A DNA stretch of 7,740 nt from Firmicutes bacterium UBA6418 (GTDB lineage: Bacteria; Bacillota; Clostridia; Peptostreptococcales; Anaerovoracaceae), in NCBI GenBank assembly GCA_002439735.1, contig DJPG01000108.1:10052-17791 (forward strand), read 5' to 3'. Below, in pieces: positions 1 through 5,246 of the stretch. Position 1 is the first letter of the stretch. Each line of letters opens with the position of its first letter. Both the position numbers and the translations under genes were made by a program. The notes beneath the pieces were generated by a model. The model was not told where the DNA came from and searched no databases. It saw only the letters and a list, made by a program, of their open reading frames with translations.

Positions 1-741
1 GATGGATTTATCTGGCCGTCTTATGTCGAAGACATCATGGGGCCGATCCTCTTCGACTACGGCTACGGTCCGTTCCGTTGGGTATGCCTGTCCGGAAAAC
101 CGGAAGATCTGGACGCGACCGACAAGGCAGCGATGGAAGTCATCGATCCGAACCGCCGTGGTCAGGACAGAGACAACTGGATCTGGATTCGCGACGCCAA
201 GAAGAACAAACTGGTTGTCGGCACGCAGGCACGTATCCTGTATCAGGACGCGGAAGGAAGACGCGATATCGGGCTGGCATTCAACAAGCTGGTCAGAGAG
301 GGCAAGATCGGACCGGTCATGATGGGACGTGACCACCATGACGTATCCGGTACGGATTCCCCATTCCGGGAAACCTCCAATATCAAGGACGGCTCCAACG
401 TTATGGCTGATATGGCAGTACAGTGCTTCGCCGGCAACGCGGCAAGAGGTATGTCGCTCTGCGCGCTGCATAACGGCGGCGGTGTCGGTATCGGCAAGGC
501 GATCAACGGCGGCTTCGGACTTTTGCTCGACGGTTCCGAACGAGTTGACGAGATTCTCAGATCCGCGATGATGTGGGACGTTATGGGCGGTGTAGCCCGC
601 AGAAACTGGGCAAGAAACGATCACGCGGTCGAAACCTCCGTTGCCTACAACAAGAACTACGCAGGCAAAGGACATATCACCATTCCGTTCATCGCAGATG
701 AAACACTGGTGGACAAAACCGTAGACAAATTTGTAAAATAG
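1..741 (+). CDS. hutU: Urocanate hydratase, C-terminal part (5' end outside window)
   Basis: The second enzyme of histidine degradation: it adds water to urocanate to give 4-imidazolone-5-propionate, using tightly bound NAD+ as an electrophile. The reading frame is open from base 1, and 246 codons remain before TAG. Signature stretches in the fragment are FDYGYGPFRWV (18-28), the GRDHHDVSGTDSPFRETSN block (109-127) and LHNGGGVGIG (156-165). The sequence, including ARILY at 77-81 and ARRNWARN near the end, resembles the long, mammalian UROC1-like urocanases (about 670 residues) rather than the roughly 557-residue Pseudomonas/Bacillus form, so about 430 residues are probably missing upstream. 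At the place where the short form has its well-known cysteine (Cys410 in P. putida, in ARICW), this protein has leucine, as I recall for the long form. It heads the hutU-hutI-fchA-ftcD series, but a hairpin terminator follows it directly. The identification is firm; the subfamily assignment rests on remembered alignments. Confidence 0.96.
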   Translation, partial: DGFIWPSYVEDIMGPILFDYGYGPFRWVCLSGKPEDLDATDKAAMEVIDPNRRGQDRDNWIWIRDAKKNKLVVGTQARILYQDAEGRRDIGLAFNKLVREGKIGPVMMGRDHHDVSGTDSPFRETSNIKDGSNVMADMAVQCFAGNAARGMSLCALHNGGGVGIGKAINGGFGLLLDGSERVDEILRSAMMWDVMGGVARRNWARNDHAVETSVAYNKNYAGKGHITIPFIADETLVDKTVDKFVK

Positions 742-750
742 GAAAAAACC

Positions 751-784
751 GGCAGACCGCCGCAGGCGGCGGCCTGCCCTTTTT
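751..784 (+). terminator. Intrinsic terminator or attenuator between hutU and hutI
   Basis: The arms GGCAGACCGCCG (751-762) and CGGCGGCCTGCC (767-778) form a 12-base GC-rich stem with a single A/C mismatch and a four-base loop (CAGG). C plus five T follow (779-784). Six A residues (743-748) precede the stem, so the structure could also terminate weakly in the opposite direction. It starts 9 bases after the hutU stop codon and ends at the base before the hutI ribosome binding region. It must therefore be leaky, or hutI must have another promoter, if the downstream hut genes are to be expressed. Confidence 0.8.
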
Positions 785-785
785 G

Positions 786-791
786 AGAGGA
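786..791 (+). promoter_or_regulatory. Ribosome binding site that fixes the hutI start
   Basis: AGAGGA lies six bases before the ATG at 798, a good Shine-Dalgarno position. An in-frame TTG at 783 would give a protein five residues longer, but it lies within the T-run of the preceding terminator and has no ribosome binding site of its own. ATG 798 is therefore the better start. Confidence 0.75.
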
Positions 792-797
792 AACAAG

Positions 798-2036
798 ATG
801 GCAACCTTACTGATCAAAAACATCGGAACCCTGCAGACTCCGGTCGGAAGCTTTGCGCACAAGGGCAGTCAGCAGGGCGAGAACCGCAAGCTGCATCAGG
901 CCGCGATCCTCGCCGAAGACGGCATCATCAAAACCATTACCGCCGACGGACAGCTTCCGTGCAGAGAAGACGAGGCGGATACGGTGATCGACGCGGAGGA
1001 CAATCTCGTAACGCCGGGTCTGGTCGATGGTCATACGCATATGGTGTTCGGCGGCTATCGCCAGAACGAGATCCCGCTCAAGCTCAAGGGAGCCGGTTAT
1101 CTGGACATCCTGCGCGCCGGCGGCGGCATCAACGATACCGTCAAAAAGACACGAGAAGCGAGCTTTGAAGCCTTATACGAAAAAACCGAAGGCTTCCTGG
1201 ATGAAATGATGGAGCTGGGCGTGACAACCTGCGAAGCAAAGAGCGGCTACGGCATCGACCTTGCGACAGAGGTCAAGCTGCTGGAGGTGCTCAAGGCGCT
1301 GAATCAAAATCACCCGATGGATATCGTATCCACCTTCATGCCGGCGCATGTCGTGCTGGCAGACTGGAAGGGCAGAGAAGATGCATTCATTCAGCTGTGC
1401 ATCGACGAAATGATGCCATATGTGAAAGAGCACGAACTGGCCGAATTTATTGATATTTTTACCGAAGACTCGGTTTTCGACGTGGCGCAGAGCCGCAGGT
1501 ATCTGGAAGCGGCAAAGAAGCTTGGGTTCGGACTCAAGATCCACGCGGATGAAATCAAGGCGATCGGCGGCAGCGTGTTGGCGGGCGAGCTGCATGCGAC
1601 GTCCGCAGAGCACCTGATCGTGATCGACGATGCGGGTATGGCATCCATGAGCAAGGGCGGCACGATCGCGATGTGCCTGCCCGCAACCTCGTTTTATCTG
1701 GGAGCGACCTTTGCGCCGGCACGCCGCATGATCGACGAATTTGAAATTCCGGTGGCTATGGCGACCGACTTCAACCCGGGCTCCTGCCCATCGCTGAACC
1801 TGCAGTTCGTCATCAACCTCGGCTATCTCAAATACCGAATGACCCCGGAGGAGATCCTGACGGCAGTGACCATCAATCCGGCCTGCGGCATCGGTCGCGG
1901 CGACACCGTGGGAACGCTGGAAGAGGGAAAACAGGCCGATCTGGTCATCTGGAACGCGCCGAATATGGAAATGCTCTGCTATCGTTTCGGCTCCAATATG
2001 GCACTCGCGACAATCAAGAAAGGAATTTTGGTATAA
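798..2036 (+). CDS. hutI: Imidazolonepropionase (imidazolone-5-propionate hydrolase)
   Basis: A cytosolic metal-dependent amidohydrolase that opens the imidazolone ring to give N-formimino-L-glutamate, the third step of histidine breakdown. From ATG 798 the protein is 412 residues, close to the family norm of about 405-420. The TIM-barrel amidohydrolase signature is intact: GLVDGHTHMVFGG gives metal ligands His79 and His81, KIHADE gives His249 and the catalytic Glu252, SAEH gives His272, and ATDFNPGS gives Asp324. These positions match those I recall for Bacillus subtilis HutI (His80, His82, His249, Asp324) almost exactly. The SGYGID segment at 149-154 is the usual substrate-binding region. 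The N-terminal 70 residues and the C-terminal KQADLVIW segment (378-385) form the small beta-sandwich domain. The stop codon is three bases before fchA, so the two are almost certainly co-translated. The product feeds FtcD, encoded two genes downstream. Confidence 0.97.
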   Translation: MATLLIKNIGTLQTPVGSFAHKGSQQGENRKLHQAAILAEDGIIKTITADGQLPCREDEADTVIDAEDNLVTPGLVDGHTHMVFGGYRQNEIPLKLKGAGYLDILRAGGGINDTVKKTREASFEALYEKTEGFLDEMMELGVTTCEAKSGYGIDLATEVKLLEVLKALNQNHPMDIVSTFMPAHVVLADWKGREDAFIQLCIDEMMPYVKEHELAEFIDIFTEDSVFDVAQSRRYLEAAKKLGFGLKIHADEIKAIGGSVLAGELHATSAEHLIVIDDAGMASMSKGGTIAMCLPATSFYLGATFAPARRMIDEFEIPVAMATDFNPGSCPSLNLQFVINLGYLKYRMTPEEILTAVTINPACGIGRGDTVGTLEEGKQADLVIWNAPNMEMLCYRFGSNMALATIKKGILV

Positions 2037-2039
2037 AAC

Positions 2040-2663
2040 ATGAAATTAGTAGATATGACAGTGAAAGACTATCTGGATCTTTTGAAGTCGGACGCACCGG
2101 CACCGGGCGGCGGCTCCGTGAGCGCGCTTTCCGCGGCGCAGGGCATTGGGCTGGTCGCGATGGTCGCGTCTCTGACCATCGGCAAGGAGCGTTATAAAGA
2201 TTTCGAAGCGGACTGCGTCGCGGCGAAAGAAGAAGCGGAAGCACTCCTTGACAAGCTGACCGCTGCGATTGATAAGGATACGGAAGCCTTTAATCTGGTG
2301 TCCGCGGCGTTCAAAATGCCGAAAGATACCGAGGAGCTAAAAGCGGTCAGAAGCAAGGCGATCGCAGACGCAACGCTCAAAGCAACGGAAGTTCCGTTTG
2401 AAACCCTGACGCTCTGCTTAGAGGGTCTGAAAGTAACCACAAAACTCGTCGGCAGATCCAATCCGAACGCAGCATCGGATCTCGGCGTGGCGGCGCTGAA
2501 CCTTTTGGCAGGCATCAAAGGCGCGTGGCTGAATGTGCGGATCAACCTGCCGGGCGTCAAAGATGAAACGGCAAAAACAGGCTTTGAAGCCGGAGCGGCG
2601 ATGGTCGCGGAAGCGGAGAAGCTGGCGGCAGAGATCTATGAAGATGTAAAAGCATCGTTATAA
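2040..2663 (+). CDS. fchA: Formimidoyltetrahydrofolate cyclodeaminase (methenyl-THF-forming)
   Basis: Converts 5-formimidoyl-THF to 5,10-methenyl-THF and ammonia, passing the histidine-derived one-carbon unit into the folate pool. The 207-residue protein is a stand-alone version of the C-terminal domain of the bifunctional mammalian FTCD. The family marks are APAPGGGSVSAL (19-30), NPNAASDLGVAALNLLAG (141-158) and VRINLPGVKD (166-175). The rest is alanine-rich and helical, as expected for this all-alpha fold, which works as a dimer or higher oligomer. The ATG lies three bases after the hutI stop. The nearest purine-rich element (AAGAAAGGAA, 2016-2025) is rather far upstream, so translation may depend on coupling to hutI. 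The symbol fchA follows the anaerobe convention; databases also call this family methenyltetrahydrofolate cyclohydrolase/cyclodeaminase. Assignment as the FtcD partner is strongly supported by the adjacent ftcD. Confidence 0.93.
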   Translation: MKLVDMTVKDYLDLLKSDAPAPGGGSVSALSAAQGIGLVAMVASLTIGKERYKDFEADCVAAKEEAEALLDKLTAAIDKDTEAFNLVSAAFKMPKDTEELKAVRSKAIADATLKATEVPFETLTLCLEGLKVTTKLVGRSNPNAASDLGVAALNLLAGIKGAWLNVRINLPGVKDETAKTGFEAGAAMVAEAEKLAAEIYEDVKASL

Positions 2664-2697
2664 GCGAAGCATAAACGAAACGAAGGGAGAACGAAAA

Positions 2698-3594
2698 ATG
2701 GCACAGATTATTGAAAGCATTCCGAATATTTCCGAGGGAAGAAGACAAGACGTGATCGAGGCCTGCGTGGATCAGATCCGTACAACGCCGGGCTGCACCC
2801 TGCTCAACTATTCCTCCGACCCGAACCATAACCGGACGGTCATCACCTACATCGGCGACGCCAAAGGTGTGGAAGAGGCAAGTGTCAAGCTGGCAAAGAA
2901 GGCAGTGGAGCTCATTGACCTGACCAAGCACACCGGTGAACATCCGAGAATGGGCTGCGTGGACGTTATACCGTTCGTACCGGTTAAGGACGCGACCAAC
3001 GAGGAGTGCGTGGCATTGTCACAGGTTGTCGGCAAGCGGATCGCCGAAGAAGCAGATCTGCCGGTTTTCCTGTATGAAATGTCCGCGACACGTCCGGAAA
3101 GAAAAAATCTGGCAACCATCCGCAAAGGGCAGTTCGAGGGTATGGCCGAAAAGGTGCAGCAGGAAGAATGGGAACCGGATTTCGGCGGCAGACGGATCCA
3201 TCCGACCGGCGGCGTGGTCGCAGTCGGCGCAAGACCGCCGCTGGTGGCTTACAATCTGAATCTCAATACCTCCGATGTACAGGTCGCGAAGAATATCGCC
3301 AAGATCATCCGCGAAAAGGACGGCGGTCTAAGATGTGTCAAGGCGATGGGCTTCATGCTTGAGGATCGCGGCATCGCGCAGGTCTCCATCAATATGACCG
3401 ATTATCGCGTGACCCCGCTTTACCGTGTGACCGAGCTGGTCAAGGCGGAAGCGAGAAGATACGGCGTACAGGTGATCGGTACGGAGGTCGTCGGTCTTTG
3501 CCCGATGAAGGCACTGGTAGACTGCGCGGAATATTATCTGCAGATTGAAAACTTTGATTTTGAAGGACAGGTCTTGGAAAATTACATTTTATAG
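2698..3594 (+). CDS. ftcD: Glutamate formimidoyltransferase
   Basis: Transfers the formimino group of formiminoglutamate to tetrahydrofolate, releasing glutamate and 5-formimidoyl-THF, the substrate of the cyclodeaminase encoded just upstream. At 298 residues it matches the stand-alone N-terminal (transferase) half of mammalian FTCD. The N-terminus IIESIPNISEGRR (4-16) is diagnostic. GEHPRMGCVDVIPF places a histidine at position 82, the same number as the catalytic His82 I recall for porcine FTCD. Further family blocks are RKNLATIRKGQFEGM, about 135-149, and DFGG followed by HPTGGVVAVGARPPLVAYN from 161 on, which together build the folate and glutamate site. A strong ribosome binding site (AGGGAG, 2684-2689) precedes ATG 2698, and the 34-base gap to fchA contains no terminator. 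It is the last gene of the hut series and is followed by a terminator. Glutamate released here could be fermented or used for biosynthesis. Confidence 0.97.
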   Translation: MAQIIESIPNISEGRRQDVIEACVDQIRTTPGCTLLNYSSDPNHNRTVITYIGDAKGVEEASVKLAKKAVELIDLTKHTGEHPRMGCVDVIPFVPVKDATNEECVALSQVVGKRIAEEADLPVFLYEMSATRPERKNLATIRKGQFEGMAEKVQQEEWEPDFGGRRIHPTGGVVAVGARPPLVAYNLNLNTSDVQVAKNIAKIIREKDGGLRCVKAMGFMLEDRGIAQVSINMTDYRVTPLYRVTELVKAEARRYGVQVIGTEVVGLCPMKALVDCAEYYLQIENFDFEGQVLENYIL

Positions 3595-3602
3595 TGTATA
3601 AT
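3574..3602 (+). promoter_or_regulatory. Sigma-A type promoter for the gntR gene
   Basis: TTGGAA (3574-3579, four of six to the -35 consensus) is followed by a 17-base spacer and a perfect TATAAT (3597-3602). The expected start of transcription is near 3609, about 50 bases before the gntR ATG. The -35 element lies inside the end of ftcD, and the -10 element begins three bases after its stop codon. A short dyad, TTATA-GTG-TATAA (3589-3601), covers the -10 region and could be an operator for the regulator itself, but AT-rich five-base arms are weak evidence. Confidence 0.65.
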
Positions 3603-3642
3603 AAGGATTGCCGACGTTTTCGCGGAGGCAATCTTATTTTTT
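3601..3642 (+). terminator. Intrinsic terminator at the end of the hut cluster
   Basis: ATAAGGATTGCC (3601-3612) pairs with GGCAATCTTAT (3627-3637), leaving one bulged G. It encloses a 14-base loop that can itself fold a little, and a run of six T (3637-3642) follows. It begins six bases after the ftcD stop. Its 5' arm overlaps the end of the gntR -10 element, so a transcript starting near 3609 would lack most of that arm and should escape termination. Confidence 0.75.
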
Positions 3643-3657
3643 AGCAGGAGACAGTGA

Positions 3658-4320
3658 ATGACGACCAAGGAGTTTTCCAATTCGTTTTCTCTGACCGACG
3701 AGATCGCGGACGTTGTACGCGAGCGGATCTTAAGGGGAGAATACGAAATCGGAGAAAAGATCAAAGAAAATCAAATCGCAACCGAGCTTCGCGTCAGCCG
3801 TACGCCGATCCGCGAAGCATTCAAGCTCTTAGAAAACGAGGGGCTGATCGATTACATACCGAACCGCGGCTGCTTCGCCAAGGGCTTTACCAAGCAGGAC
3901 GTCGAAGATATCTACGCCGTGCGGGAAGCGCTGGAGGAGCTGGCGGTACGCTGGGCGGTCGCCCGCATTACGGATGAAGAGGTCGCGGAGTTGGAAGAAC
4001 AGTGCGACCTGATGGAATTCTACACCCGAAAAAGGGACAAAAAACGGGTTCTGGAAATGAATTCGTCTTTTCACGACGTGATCTACGCATCTGCCAAAAG
4101 CCGATTTTTGGCACAGGTGCTCCGATCGTACAAGGACTATATCGACAAGACCAGAAAGTCGATCTTCTATGAACAGTCCTACCTGGAATCCATTCTCAAA
4201 GAGCATCGGGCGATCCTGGAGGGCATTCGCGAAAGAAACGAAGAAAAAGCCGTCGCGGCCATGGCAAAGCATCTGGAAAGCTCCCAGAAACGGGCCGAAG
4301 CTGTTTGGAACTTAAAATAA
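3658..4320 (+). CDS. GntR-family transcriptional regulator, FadR/FCD subfamily
   Basis: A cytosolic DNA-binding regulator of 220 residues, the usual size for the FCD subfamily. Residues 10-76 form the winged helix, with the typical LRVSRTPIREAFKLLENEGLIDYIPNRG stretch spanning recognition helix and wing. Residues 80-215 form the all-helical FCD effector domain. The metal or ligand-binding set is visible as Asn135 and His139 (NSSFHDVIY), His183 (KEHRAIL) and His205 (KHLESS). Asn stands where many members have Asp, which is tolerated in the family. A good ribosome binding site (AGGAG, 3646-3650) lies seven bases before the ATG. It sits directly after the hut genes with its own promoter, making it a candidate regulator of histidine use, although the classic regulator HutC belongs to a different GntR subfamily with a UTRA domain. 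The ligand cannot be read from sequence; FCD proteins usually bind carboxylates or amino-acid-like compounds. It could instead act on distant genes. Confidence 0.93.
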   Translation: MTTKEFSNSFSLTDEIADVVRERILRGEYEIGEKIKENQIATELRVSRTPIREAFKLLENEGLIDYIPNRGCFAKGFTKQDVEDIYAVREALEELAVRWAVARITDEEVAELEEQCDLMEFYTRKRDKKRVLEMNSSFHDVIYASAKSRFLAQVLRSYKDYIDKTRKSIFYEQSYLESILKEHRAILEGIRERNEEKAVAAMAKHLESSQKRAEAVWNLK

Positions 4321-4378
4321 CGTAAGAAAAATACCGCAAGCAAGTCCGTATACGAAAGACACGACACAAGGGGTACCT

Positions 4379-5230
4379 ATGCGAAAGAGAATGGGAAAGC
4401 GAAAGAGAAGAAAACAGCAAGAGCGGAAACTAAGCACTACGAGGTGGATCATGATTCTAGTCTGCGCGGCAGTGTTCCTTTTTTCACTCTATAACATCAT
4501 CGATATTTTTCAGAAGTACAGCCAGTCTAAGGAAATCTACGACCATGCGGAGAAGACCTACACGGTTACGTCCGAACAGGAAGAGCCGATCCCGCCGGTC
4601 ATCGATTTCGACGCGCTGACGGCAGTGAACAAGGATGTGATCGGCTGGATCTTTATCGAAGGAACCGATATCAATTACCCGCTGCTCAAAGGCAAAACCA
4701 ACAAGCAGTATCTGTTCCAATCCTACGAAAAAAAATACGCGGTTGCCGGCAGTATCTTTTTAGATTACCGCTGCAGTGAGGACTTCAGCGACTACAATAC
4801 GGTCATATACGGTCACAATATGAAGAACGGCACCATGTTCGGCAAGCTCGACAAGTATCTCAAAAAGGATTACCTCGAAGAGCACCCGTATGTGTATATC
4901 CTTCTGGCGGACGGAAGCTGGAACAAATACCGGGTCTTTTCCTGTTATCAGGCAGAGGTCGAAGGAGCAACCTACGATCTGCCGACCGATACCAAGAAAA
5001 AAATCAAGGCCTTTGTCAGCCTGCTCAAGGAAAAGAATCTGTACGCGCAGGAAGATGACACATCAGACGCGCATCACGCGGCTGCGGACAATGCCGCAAA
5101 CCGCGTCTATACGCCGACCGGCGAAGATCGGATCCTGACCCTTTCCACCTGCACCGATGACAGCCGCGATGACGTGCGCTTTGTGGTGAACTGCGTGTTG
5201 GAAGAGATGGGAACCACAGACAAGTCCTGA
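4379..5230 (+). CDS. srtB: Class B sortase (cysteine transpeptidase)
   Basis: A membrane-anchored enzyme that cleaves a C-terminal sorting signal on exported proteins and joins them to peptidoglycan or to pilin partners. It has 283 residues: a very basic N-terminal cytoplasmic tail (1-23), one membrane segment (about 23-44, WIMILVCAAVFLFSLYNIIDIF), a short linker, and an extracellular catalytic domain from about 75. The catalytic His146 lies in NTVIYGHNMKNGTMFGKL, a class B hallmark; Cys258 lies in LTLSTC and Arg267 in RFVV. Between LY (221-222) and the LTLSTC strand is a longer-than-usual, acidic and alanine/histidine-rich segment (about 225-249). The start ATG has AAGGGG (4368-4373) five bases upstream. 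No promoter or terminator is evident in the 58 bases after gntR, so the two may share a transcript. No gene for a substrate protein is present. Class B assignment is confident; the substrate motif is unknown. Confidence 0.92.
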   Translation: MRKRMGKRKRRKQQERKLSTTRWIMILVCAAVFLFSLYNIIDIFQKYSQSKEIYDHAEKTYTVTSEQEEPIPPVIDFDALTAVNKDVIGWIFIEGTDINYPLLKGKTNKQYLFQSYEKKYAVAGSIFLDYRCSEDFSDYNTVIYGHNMKNGTMFGKLDKYLKKDYLEEHPYVYILLADGSWNKYRVFSCYQAEVEGATYDLPTDTKKKIKAFVSLLKEKNLYAQEDDTSDAHHAAADNAANRVYTPTGEDRILTLSTCTDDSRDDVRFVVNCVLEEMGTTDKS

Positions 5231-5246
5231 TCCCTTTTGCCCCGCG

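Noticed and set aside
783..797. In-frame TTG upstream start for hutI, giving five extra residues
   Set aside because: It lies in the T-run of the terminator and has no ribosome binding site; ATG 798 has AGAGGA six bases upstream and gives the expected N-terminus.
1173..1613. Long minus-strand open frame (146 codons) inside hutI
   Set aside because: It runs antisense to the strongly conserved amidohydrolase core and shows no recognisable domain; it arises from the codon bias of hutI.
3829..4272. Minus-strand open frame (147 codons) inside the gntR gene
   Set aside because: It mirrors the helical FCD-domain codons on the other strand and has no family resemblance or ribosome binding site.
4321..4378. 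Possible promoter or terminator between gntR and the sortase gene
   Set aside because: GTATAC at 4347-4352 resembles a weak -10 but no -35 sits at the right distance, and no hairpin with a T-run is present.
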